Positions 10,735 through 21,388 of a DNA stretch of 64,000 bases are shown piece after piece. This DNA is from Telopea speciosissima. Taxonomy: Eukaryota > Streptophyta > Magnoliopsida > Proteales > Proteaceae. Every line of letters starts with the position of its first letter. Position 1 is the first letter of the stretch. The notes under the pieces are model-generated. The model saw nothing but the letters and a program-made list of their open reading frames with translations, made no database searches and was not told the origin of the DNA. Location of the stretch: contig NC_057925.1 of assembly GCF_018873765.1 (NCBI RefSeq), positions 8,381,568 to 8,445,567 of the forward strand, read 5' to 3'. The position numbers and the translations under genes are program-made.

Positions 10735-12297
10735 ATTGAAATTGTAGCTATGACGTCCTCGCCTTGTTGCTACTTGCTACTACACAGAGTGTTTGAGACT
10801 GAGGGAGGTAAGTGGCTGTGAGCTGAAGGAGAGTGTGCAAACTATACTTGTTCTAGAGTCCAGACATGGAGAGAGATGGAGTTGGGGGAGAAATGGAATG
10901 AGTATACTGGATTTTAATCCTCTGCAATTCCTAGTTCGACAGTGTTAGGTGGAGATGTCGATACCTGGCAGCTTATACATCCAACGGTCCGAGCTCATTG
11001 ACTTTTTTGTTTCTTCTCGAGCTCGGCACCGTTGGTTGTTCGAGCTACCAGGTGTCAACATCTCCACCTAGTACTGCCAAACTGCACACTTTTAGGGAAT
11101 TGGAGAGGATTATTTTTGGAGTATACAACTACAGTTTGCGCACTATAGCTACGGTGTCCTCGCCTTGTTGCTACTTGCTGCTACACAGAGCGTTTGAGAT
11201 TTAGGGTGGCAATTGGCTGCAAGCTGAAGGAGTGTGCAAACTTATACTTGTTCTAGAGTCCAAACATGGAGAGAGATGGAGTTGGGGAGAAATGGAGTGA
11301 GTATACAGGATTTTAATCTTCTACAATTCCTAAAGTGTTAGGTGGAGATGTCGATACCCAGTCGGACATCCAACGGTCGAGCTCATTGACTCTTTTTTCT
11401 TCTCGAGGTCGGCACCGTTGGATGTTCGAGTTGCCAGGTGTCAACATCACCTAGTACTATCGAACTGCACACTTTTAGGGAATTGAAGAGGATTATTTTT
11501 CGAGTATACAACTACAGTTTGCACACTGTAGCTGCAATGTCCTCACCTTGTTGCTACTTCCTGCTACATAGAGCAGCTGAGATTGAGGGTGGCAATTGGT
11601 TGCAAGCTGAAGGAGAGTGTGCAAACTGATAGTTGTTCTAGAGTCCAGACATGAGAGAGATGGAGTTGGGGGAGAAATGGAGTGAGTATACAGGATTTTA
11701 ATCATATTCAATTCCTAAAAGTGTCCGTCCGAGCTCATAGACTTCTTTTTTTTATTCTCGAGCTTAGCACCGTTGGATGTCCGAGTTGCCAAGTGTCAAC
11801 ATCTCCGCCTAGTACTGTCAAACTGCACACTTTTAGGGAATTGGAGAGGATTATTTTCTGAGTATACAACTATAGTTTGCGCACTGTAGTTGTGGTGTCC
11901 TTGCCTTGTTGCTACTTGCTGCTACACAGAGCGTTTGAGATTGTAGGTGGCAATTGGCTGCGAGCTGAAGGAGAGTGTGCAAACTGATACTTGTTCTAGA
12001 GTACAAACATGGAGAGAGATGGAGTTGGGGGAGAATTGGAGTGAGTATATAGGATTTTAATCCTCTCCAATTCCTAAAAGTATGCAGTGAGGTAGTGCTA
12101 GGTGGAGATGTCGACACCTGGCAACTTGGACATCCAACGGTCCAAACTCATTGACTTTTTTTTTATTCTCGAGCTCGGCATCATTGGATGTCCGAGCTGC
12201 CAGGTGTCAACATCTCCACCTGGTACTGCCCCACTGCACACTTTTAGGGGATTGGAGAGGATTATTTTCAGAGTATACAACTTCAGTTTGCGTAGCT
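10735..12297. repeat. Tandem array: four foldback units of about 360-400 bp
   Basis: The anchor TTGTTCTAGAGT recurs at 10848, 11248, 11633 and 11991, giving periods of 400, 385 and 358 bp. Each unit holds a palindromic foldback element (about 10910-11118, 11309-11500, 11693-11858, 12052-12270) whose arms contain GGTGGAGATGTCGA and its complement around a short T-rich loop. Between them lies a spacer of about 190 bp beginning and ending with GAGTATAC. The third foldback has one shortened arm. Spacer frames are not recognisable genes. Single copies of related foldbacks occur at 26864, 52032 and 59323. Confidence 0.85.
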
Positions 12298-12430
12298 AAG
12301 GTTTCAATGGGTAAGGATTTATAAAGCTAGAAGAGAACTCTTAGACTGTGTTTTTTACCATTTTAATCCCATTTTGAGCCATTAGAACACGTGTTCATTA
12401 ATTGTTGAGCGCATAAATGGAAAAAGAAAA

Positions 12431-13826
12431 GGGAAAATTACTTGATTAGACAAAATCAGGTTTGTCCTTACAAAACTAACCACTCAATGTTTTAATTAAC
12501 AAAAATATATTGTTTTGGCTTTGGGTTTACAAAAGTAACCAAAATAGTGTTCTTCTATAAAATAAAGACTTATTTTGACAGTTTTACCCTCTCCCTCCTC
12601 CTCTTCTTCTTCCCCCTATCACCTCGCCTATCATCCTCCGGTGCCCGCACACCGCCACCCTCAATTGCACCCCAAGTCCCAACTCACCCCCACCCACTAC
12701 TACCCCCACTGCCTCTTTTTCTTCTTCCTACCATGTACCCACCCTTCCCTATCCCCTTCTTTTTCCTAGAATCCCACCCTCCGTTGCAACCACATCCTCC
12801 GTTGCAATCACACCCTTCGTTGCAACAACACTCCACTGTCACTACTCCCCCGAAATGGCATTTTTCGGTGGTGGTCGTCCCACGACAGGTTTAACCGGTA
12901 TATCTTCTCTTCGCAACTAGTCTCAGATCGGAACCAAGTCCTCCTCTGGAACCCAACGCACCCTTCTTTGCAACACCATCCAAGCACCTGTATCCTTCCC
13001 AACCCTCATCACCTCCTCTGCAAACCTACTCTCAATCTGAGCACCTGCAACCATACCTCTGACTGTTCTAGTTTACAATAATACCATGATTAAATCAGTT
13101 AATAATGGACGAAACTTATCACTCACCAGAACAGAGATGAACAAAGTTTTATGGAGCCGAGGGTGATGCACAAGTTGAATGGATGTGATTGCAGGGCTTT
13201 AGAGAGGTGTTGCGGTGATGATGCGTAGAGCGATGGACAGGGCAGGGTGCGAAGGCCAGCGACTGATGCTACGATGGAGGCTTACAACGGTATGGCAGCA
13301 ACAAGAAGGCAGCAGTAGTAGGGTGCAACAGTAGGACAGAAACCACCACTGCTTTGCCATCGATTCAGACCATCGCTGCACACTCATGGTCATCGTCTGC
13401 GTTGTCTGAGAAATCTCCTCCGATAAGGACCAAGAAGAAGATGGTCTTGGATGGTAATGGAAGGCAACCTCATGAGGCAACGGAACCTCATAAGGACCAA
13501 GAAGAAGATGGTCTCTCTGACTCAATTCTCAAGTCCCCAAATTGTCGGCCGTCTCACTAGCGATCACCATAGCCTTGGCGGTGGTTTTTTTTTTTTTCCC
13601 ATGAGGAAGAAGACGCTTGGAGAATTGAGTATACAGTGGACACAATAATCGAGGGGAGGAAAAGGAAAGGGTTAAAATGTCAATACATGTTTGTGGGTGA
13701 GGATGGGCATTGTTTTGAACATTTTTGTAATACCCAAACCTAATTTGACTAATTCTGTAAACATAAAATGTGGATGGTTAGTTTTATAAATCAAAACTCG
13801 ATAGTAGCTATTCTCGTAATTTTCCC
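12431..13826. mobile_element. Non-autonomous MULE, 1396 bp
   Basis: Ends GGGAAAATTAC and GTAATTTTCCC, with roughly 100 bp of imperfect inverted repeat at each side, and a 9-bp target duplication AAAAGAAAA (12422-12430 and 13827-13835; low complexity, so weaker proof). The interior is GC-richer than its surroundings and proline/serine rich in translation, with a short repeated block GACCAAGAAGAAGATGG at two sites near 13430 and 13495. No transposase is visible. The interior may be captured host sequence (Pack-MULE), but no source gene is recognised. Confidence 0.75.
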
Positions 13827-13895
13827 AAAAGAAAATGACTTTTAACTAGACTCCTTGAGCATTTTATGATTTTTGTGCTATTCTAATTTATTTAA

Positions 13896-14032
13896 GGGCT
13901 CATGTTGACTGTGCCGCAGCGCAGGCTGCGCCCAGACACATGGGCCTGCCACTCAAGGGGGTAGGGTGGTCATTGCACCCACCCCCATGTATCTGGGCAC
14001 ACCTGTGCTTGCAACACAGAGAACATTCTCCC
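13896..14032. mobile_element. MULE-type MITE, 137 bp
   Basis: Inverted repeats meeting at GCGCCCAGACACATG / CATGTATCTGGGCAC, with a perfect 9-bp target duplication TTTATTTAA (13887-13895, 14033-14041). Relative of 10282-10471. Confidence 0.85.
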
Positions 14033-14041
14033 TTTATTTAA

Positions 14042-16340
14042 ATAAAAACATTACCCATAAATTATACCAAACACTTGTAGCGTGAAAATATGTCAGAAAT
14101 AAAATAAAAACATATCAAACACACCTAAATCCTCAATCCTTGGTTTCTTTAACTCTTTATGGTAGGCTGGTAAGCTGGTTTCCTTTTCCTCAGCTGGGAT
14201 CGACTCAAAGCCAGGAAGTAGATGGATTTTGAGTTCCTGGCTTTGAGTTGCTGACTACTTGAGGTCAGTTGAAGTATCTGTAATTGCAGTTACATTATCT
14301 TCTTCCTTTTAATTTATAACTTTTTTTTTTGGAGGGGGGTAAGGGTTGAAGTCGTAGATCTGTGTTGCGATATCGAGTTTACTTAGTTACGATGCTTGAG
14401 TGGATTATGCAGCAGTCTGGTGCTTTTGGTTTCCTAGTTCGATAGTCGCAACCAAGAAGTAAGTCTCTACGATATCTGGGTCTGAACTGACTCTCAATGA
14501 ATTAAATTGAAATTATTCTGAGCTTTCGGTAGATTTTGTGATCTTTATGAGATTTATCTGGTTTCAGCAGTGTGAGTTGATTCTGAAACTGGAGAGATCC
14601 CACCCTATTATGCTATATTAGTCTATTTGAGGTCGAAACAGTGATTTTATCTTGGTAAAGATAGAGACGTCACTGTTGGAATCATGTGGTCGTATTTCAT
14701 CCTAGCAAATGTTGGCTCCTCCCAGTAAGGATGCTGGTCAACACAAACTTCATAGAAATTCTAATGGCTGATTGTGCACTGGTATGCTGCAATTATAGTT
14801 CTGTAAGAACCTATCCATTGAGAACTATTCAGTAGTATCCATTGTTACACAAATAGAAGTCCTATTAGAACCAGTTGTACTGAAATATTCTAGAGTTTTA
14901 AGCAGATTACTAGCAGTTCCATTATAAAAAATTCTACTTACAGACAAAAATATGATCATTTGCATGATAAGGCAAGCTGGAGAGTAAATGTACTCAACCA
15001 ACCTATAGATTCATGCGTTTCAATTGGTATATAACCTCTTCAATTGATCATTTATTCTGAATTTTCTTAGTGGATTGATGATCCTAGAAACTTGGATGAC
15101 AGGTCATAACTCATCTGGTAATGGCTGTTCATTATTTGCTTTTAGGATTATACAGATGCAATAGTGGATGTACAACACTAATGTTGTATCTGTTCAACTA
15201 GGTGCACATTCATTTATATAAGTTGTATTTTTTTGTTTTTGTGTGTGTGTGTTTTATACTGTTAATGATGTCCTGCTGTTAAGCATCATGTCCCCTGTAT
15301 GCACCTTTTGTGGGATCTGCTACGTCGTAGGAAATGGATTTATTTTCCTGATCTTAGAATAAGTTAATCTTTGACATTGAATACGTAGATTAAAAAATTT
15401 CCTCATATATGACTAGTTTCCTTTCTACTTCAAGCATGTTGTCTTAAACTTGGGTAACAGGGTGGTTGCAAAAGCTGATATTGCACATGTTTAGCAAACA
15501 TGCTAATAACATATATTTGTGGGATGTATTTATTAGGAAAAAAAAAGAAGCTTTTGATGTTTAATTCTCTTTGTATTATTTTACTATATTTACTTATCTA
15601 CATGTTACTTAAATGATGGACCATAAGAATTAAAGATGATGATGTGGCGCTGAAACAATTTTCTAACTGACCATGTAGAATTTTCGTGAACCACATTATT
15701 TGCAGCTGAAAACATCTGTGGGGTAGAACATAACTCAAATAGTTTTCTGTTCCTTTCATACATACAACATCTAAGTGACAACATTGGTAATCTGCAGCAG
15801 AGGCTTCAGGATAAGAGCCAACATTAAGTTGGAAGTTGATTCATCAAGTAGGAGTTTCCGGAATGGAACCTTTTCTAGTTAAGCCATGGGCTGCAATTTT
15901 GATCTGGCAGTTCAGTCATGGACTGTCAGTCCAACCTAGTGTTTAGTTTGCAAGGAACTCTTCCAAACTTATCCCAAGTTTTTAATTCTTCTCAATCTTA
16001 ATCTGGATCAATAAGTAACACTTGCATATAGTCCTCAGAGACACATTGTATAGGTCCAACATTTTATAATCTTTGTGCTTTCATGTTACACCCCCTGTTT
16101 ATTTATTAGAACCAGAATTTATTCCAGATGGATCATGGAAAGGGGATTGAAGTAGGTATGAAGAGTGATGCAAGGGTCTAAGAAAGTCATAATGTGGGAT
16201 TGACGAGAGGATAAAATTACTAATTGATATTGGTCTTGATTATTACGAAGGGTACATGCTGAATACATCTTTCACAAAGGATGGTTGGACTTGCATATTG
16301 AAACAATAGAACCAAAAATGCAAGAAGCAAGTTACCATGT
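14042..16340. other. Non-coding stretch, no gene seen
   Basis: AT-rich, with no long frame on either strand. Scattered splice-like signals (for example TAATTGCAG near 14284) hint that it could be intronic or untranslated sequence of a gene I cannot identify. Confidence 0.4.
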
Positions 16341-16344
16341 CGCA

Positions 16345-16850
16345 ACCATGGTTTAAAGTATCGGTATCGGGTATCATAACGGTCAGGTGATTTTAAGAGA
16401 CGTATTGTAACGTTTCGGAGATACGTATCAAACAATACAGATACGCATAAAAATGATCAAAATACACATGGAAATACACTGTTGGAACAAAAAACAATAT
16501 AAATAACCAATATATAATAAGTGCCATGGATAAAACATAAAATGGTGAATAATGTATAACCAAACAAGTGCATTAAATTGAAATTGTTATAAAAGATGAG
16601 GTTTCTTACATGTTGTAATCGTCTATAGCCATGAAGAGTATTGGATGATGCAAAAGATGATGTTGTAGCACTCTTTGATTCGTTTTTTTAGTTTAAAAGT
16701 GTGAAAAACCAAGATTAAATGCAAGATTTTAGACTCTTGGATTCGCAACTCAAGAATAAATGGAACATGTTGAAAGCTTTTGAAGGGTTGCATGGGTGTT
16801 TTAAAAAAATAAGACTAGCAGTTGGGGGGGGGGGGGAACACAGCTCTACG
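16345..16850. mobile_element. Decayed hAT-like repeat
   Basis: Begins CATGGTTTAAAGTATCGG, the same end type as the complete element at 37843-38113 (ATGGTTTAAG...). No matching right end or target duplication was found. A G run at about 16826-16838 follows. Confidence 0.35.
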
Positions 16851-16942
16851 AACTGTTGATCCATCTAATGAAGAGCATTGGAATGCTTTTGTAGTTTATA
16901 ATCCTAAATAATTCTGGATAATTATTTTATGTCAAAATTAAA

Positions 16943-17290
16943 TTGCAGAACATCCCCACGGAAAGTACTTCAAGAATTGCCCCCTTGCAAAATGAAGGAC
17001 TACGGGAATTATTCCATGGTGCAGTTGCTGATGGGGAAGGTACAATTTGCACCAATGAAGATGACCCGCTACCAACACCATCAAAGGGGGTATCTGCTTC
17101 CACCAGTGTGGTGAACTTGGATTCTGATGACAAAATGATGATTTCTTGCCGATTGAGGTGTCGGATATGAAGAAGCAAAAGAAGCAGAAGAGAAGGAGTT
17201 CTATGGGGTCATGTAAACGGTCAAAGAGTAGTGACAATCTCAATATAGAAGAAGTGTGTAGGTCTCACGAGTCACCATATAGCGAAGTGT
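16943..17290 (+). other. Unrecognised coding-like exon(s)
   Basis: After a good acceptor (AAATTGCAG at 16942-16950) an open frame gives NIPTESTSRIAPLQNEGLRE, then an acidic/serine part VVNLDSDDKMM. In another frame 17152-17292 reads MKKQKKQKRRSS, a basic nuclear-signal-like stretch, up to a stop. The bias looks like real protein, but the frame changes and I know no family for it. It may be a decayed gene or a host exon with an undetected splice. Confidence 0.35.
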
Positions 17291-17943
17291 AGTAGAGCAT
17301 GGGCAGTAAGCATTAAATAACAAGGTTAGATATGTTGTGAGGCAGATTAGAAAAATGGGCAGTAGGACCCGGTTCATCTCCGTCTGGATCCCCAGATGAG
17401 TTTGGGTTGTTCCTTGGAAGCACTCCTGCATCATCCAGTTATGTCGTTTTAGAGGTAACCTTCTCATTCTACCTTTTAGACTAGCTCAAGTGCGGCCAAA
17501 AGCAGTAACCAGTCATAGCATGCTTCTTGATGCATCAGAAATCTTCACTGTAGTGTTCATGGTAAGTGGGACTGTTTGCCAATTATTATGTAATACAAAA
17601 CAGGGACTAGATTTTATTACTTCCTGGAGTGCTTATAAATGCTTTGTACTTCTTTGTGTCATGCAATCTCCAGCTTTGATCAATTCAACATTGAGCAGTC
17701 AAATTGAATCTTCAAAGCTGTGAATCAATGAAACAGCGGGGAAAGCTGATTCTTGTCAGCTGAGTCAGCGCTGATTCTTCTTGTGGGTCGGTGGATGATA
17801 GTTTGAGTTATGATTCTTGTTGCGGCAAGATCTGAACCAGGCTCTTCTGTGGCCGAGCTGACCTGCACAAAAGAACAAAGCTGAACTGTGGAGTGTCGGT
17901 ACCGTCAAAATCACTCCGATGCTAAAGTTAGACCTCTTGCAAC

Positions 17944-18237
17944 CATAGAACTAAAACTCGCGAAATTTCGGTCGAGATATCGAATATTTCGAGTACCTTG
18001 ACCTGTTCGAAACGACACGCAAGTCCGATATGAAAAAAATGCAATATTTCGAATATTCGAAAATTTTGGTCATCTCGTTTCGGAAATTTCGGTAATTTTG
18101 GTAATCTCGTTTCGAAAATTTCGGTCATTTTTGGCATTTTACACCCACAGAAAAATACCATATTTCGACTAAATTTCGGTATCTCGGAAATTTTGGTTAG
18201 ACCGAAACACCAAAACGAAATGAGATTTAGTACCATG
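17944..18237. mobile_element. hAT-type MITE, 294 bp (CATAG..CTAAAACTCG family)
   Basis: Ends CATAGAACTAAAACTCG and, inward from the right, CATGGTACTAAATCTC, with a perfect 8-bp target duplication CTTGCAAC (17936-17943, 18238-18245). The body is dense in TTTCGG/CCGAAA and GAGATATCG motifs. The same ends occur on the 939-bp element at 62478. Confidence 0.88.
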
Positions 18238-18469
18238 CTTGCAACAGATAATTCTCTAAAGAGAGAAAGTAGAAAATTAATTGGCCCCTTTACTTGGGTT
18301 TGGGGTTGCTATTTATAGAGTTTGGATGATATCGGTGTAGAATTCCCATGATGGTAGACTATTGCGGGGTGTCTTTGATTTGTATACGTGTCGCTCTTCA
18401 GGTTAGACACCTGTTGGCTTGGAGGTCATGCAGAAGGTGTGATCCCTTTCTTAACCGGATAGGTTACTG

Positions 18470-18785
18470 GGGTTAGCTTAGGTTGACTCGGATCGGCCTG
18501 GCATCTGACAGGTGGTATGATGATCTGGGTGGATGGTCTGAGGGGTCGGGTCAGGTCAGATTGGGTCCGCTTGGAATCTGACAGGTAGGATGAGCTAGAT
18601 GGATGATTTGAGGGTCGGTTCAGGTCTACTCGGGTCGGCCTGGCATCTGATAGGTATGATGAGCTAGATGGATGATCTGAGGGGTCGGCTTAGGTCAGCT
18701 TGGGTCGGCCTAGCATCTGACAGATGTGATGAGCTGAATGATCTGAGGGTTGGCTCAGGTTAGCTCGGGTCGGCCTCGTCCTAGA
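18470..18785. repeat. Minisatellite, about 70-bp unit, 4-5 copies
   Basis: The block GGCATCTGACAGGT with its following GATGAGCTAGATGGATGAT recurs at steps of about 73, 69 and 70 bp (near 18502, 18575, 18644, 18714). Units have diverged by scattered substitutions. No coding frame runs through it. Confidence 0.8.
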
Positions 18786-18799
18786 TGTTTCCATATGTC

Positions 18800-20780
18800 A
18801 TCATCTCATTGGTTGATAGTAATTTGGTTCATCAATTCTACTCCTTGGGGAATTTAACTGCATCATTACCACCATCTATAGTCACTATCTTGCACTGCAC
18901 TGGAAGGTTTGAATGTTATATTCCCCACCAAAAATAAAATATAATGAAATAAAATGAAAGTGGTGGCCTTTGTGGCTACGTGGGAGAGTGAATGAAGTAT
19001 CCACCCCTTCCAGCTGTAGTGCATTGGCTATATGGATGAAGCAGATTCCAGAGTTTTGAATATTAAAAGGCCACAACGAATGTTCCAATGATAAAAAGGG
19101 TCGAAGCCTGCTACATTGTGGGCTTCTACTAGCTAGGCATACAAGATCTTAAGATTTTTTGATTAAAATGCTTAGTCTGATTCTCTAATATTGGAATGAT
19201 CTGTTTTGATGGGTGGACATGTAGGGCTTTTGTCTATTTTTTTTTTTTTTTTTTTTTGGGGGGGGGGGGGGTAACTGTGTAATTTTCATTGCTTTTTTTA
19301 ACCTTATGGGAGTTGGATAACGTAGGAAGTAGGAGATAGAGTTGTTTCAGTAATAGATTCTGATTTGGAGTCTTTGTTTCTTTTCCTTATATATGTAAGC
19401 ACTCACCGAGATATACAGATTGGGATGGAATTTATTTATGATAAGAGTACTGTTTGAGTGGACTAGTGATGGTCTGCTGGCTGATTGGCTCATTTCTTCT
19501 TCTCTACATCTTCTTCTCTGCTTAACTCCAGAACTGATTCTTCTTCAGTGCTGGCAGCCGCGGAATTTTTGATTTTGATCTCCATAGTCTTTAATCAGTT
19601 TGGTCTGAAACTTGGGCATAAATTGTCCTTCCATATGCTATCAAAACCCTTGAGTATACCCCAAAGTCTTCTGCTATCATGAGAAACCAAACTGCAACCA
19701 GCGTAGAACCTGTGCCAACCACCAGACCTTGAATCAGGCTGATTCTATTCTCTTCTTGTTTGTTCTTTCGATTTGCTACCTGTTGTATTTGGGAGGCCAA
19801 ACAGTGAGGATCCAAACCCCAGATTTTCAGGTTGCTTGGATTCCTTTTGGATGAGATTTCTTACCTTGAGTCAGGTTGGGTGTGCCGCTGGTTTGTGAAC
19901 TCGCAAGGAAGAAGATGAACTATTTGGCTTATTTGCAAATAAGGCCCTTATCTTTTTAGGTGGTGTCTATTATTACCCTGCCTTTGCTGAAATACCAGAT
20001 TCGTCCCTCCTCTTCAAAGTTAGTTACTTTACATTCCATATTCTGTATGCGCTTCCAAACAGATCCTAAACTATTCTGAATATTTATGAAATTGACACTG
20101 TTTCATTGTAATTGAGTTTTTCATTATTTTGGTGGGCCCATAGCGACCAAATTTAGGGTTTAGTAACCCTGGGATCTAGGTTGCATCAATTAATCAGCTT
20201 CCACATCTGAGTAAATTCTCAGCAAGCCAAAAACAAGTCTTCTGGTAAAAATTCAATATAGAAGAACAGGGCTTTATATTTTTGAAATGCTTGTAAAGGA
20301 CTGATTACTTAGAAAAGAAAAAATTTGGGAACCAATTATTAAAACTAGACATGACTTGGACTAAACCAAACCAAGTTATGCCTAGATTCCAAATAAAGAT
20401 CAAGAAGGGCTGTAACTTGGGCAAGTCACGCTTTCACATGATCCTGGGATGGGTCAGAGTTGGTCCTAACCTTGAGTATTTTTCGCACGAAGTGGTTGCC
20501 CTCAGACTTGTGTGCATGTAATTCTTTAAGATTGCAGCCCAAGCTTTCACCATCTGACCAAGCAATGGTCCCTAGACAAAGTAAAAAGATCCAGACTAAA
20601 CCTGTTGGATTGAACCCAACAACTATATGTTGAGACTGCAACATCAGATATTGCCTCCATTGACATCTTTAAACTATAATTTTGGGAAGAATAAAACTTG
20701 CATGCTTTTTGGACTGATGTGAAAAACTATTTTGACGACGGATACTTTTTTTTTGCTTTTCTTTATGATTTATTTTGCAG
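18800..20780. other. Non-coding stretch with a T/G homopolymer
   Basis: No recognised gene. A T run passes directly into a G run at about 19237-19271, probably length-variable. The minus strand near 19494-19815 has two short open stretches (one with SLIQGLVVGTGSTLVAVWFL, membrane-like) that I cannot assign. Confidence 0.4.
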
Positions 20781-20842
20781 GTTCCATTTGGATGGGCAGT
20801 AGTTGAGTTGCAGCTTGCTCCCTATCTATCTCATAACTGCAG
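20781..20842 (+). other. Probable 5' UTR exon of the PMD gene
   Basis: 62 nt between a strong acceptor (TTTATTTTGCAG) and a strong donor (GTAAGTTG). The next acceptor, GACAG at 21381-21385, lies three bases before the ATG at 21389. Joined to that frame it contains a stop (TAA), so it is non-coding. It implies a further exon upstream that I could not find. Confidence 0.5.
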
Positions 20843-21388
20843 GTAAGTTGCAATTTTTTTAAATGTACAACTTTGCTCTTTATATTTAAATGCTGTGGAA
20901 ATGATGGTGAGGGATGCAGGATTTGGCATATCCCTTAACTGGATAGCAATATTAATTCTTTGGATTATATGGTCCTCTATCAAATGGTTGGCTGAAGTCA
21001 ATGAAGGAATCTTTTGTATCTTTTTGTGATGTATTGTGCATTTGTGCTATATTAATTCATTATGCATGTGGTTGGATGGTTGAATATATCTAATTTTTTT
21101 TTTCCAGAACTTTTTCCACTACTCCTTGATGGGAGTTCTTATGGTTTTATCATCCTCTTTTAGAAAATTATTATTTTTTATTTTTTTTTCTATATTTTTG
21201 TTTGCTCATTGTAGCATGTGTTTCAAATGGGATGCATTAATCAAGTCTATGAACAATGTCATTTTTCTTCATTAAGTTATCTGTAGTCAAAGGGAGGGAG
21301 GGTTTGTCGTGAGTGGTTTATGATGCTCATATGGCATTGTGCTTTTGACTTGTCTATATGATGCGTTCTTTATTAATGCTGACAGAAG

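Noticed and set aside
10735-12297. CRISPR-like repeat array
   Set aside because: Units are 358-400 bp, diverged and palindromic, in a plant genome; no short direct repeats with unique spacers.
12547-12894. 115-aa proline-rich open frame
   Set aside because: Low-complexity C/T-rich DNA inside the non-autonomous MULE; two overlapping frames look equally protein-like and no start context or homologue is evident.
20781-20842. Coding exon VPFGWAVVELQLAPYLSHNC
   Set aside because: In the frame that joins to the PMD start codon it contains a stop, so it is treated as a leader exon instead.
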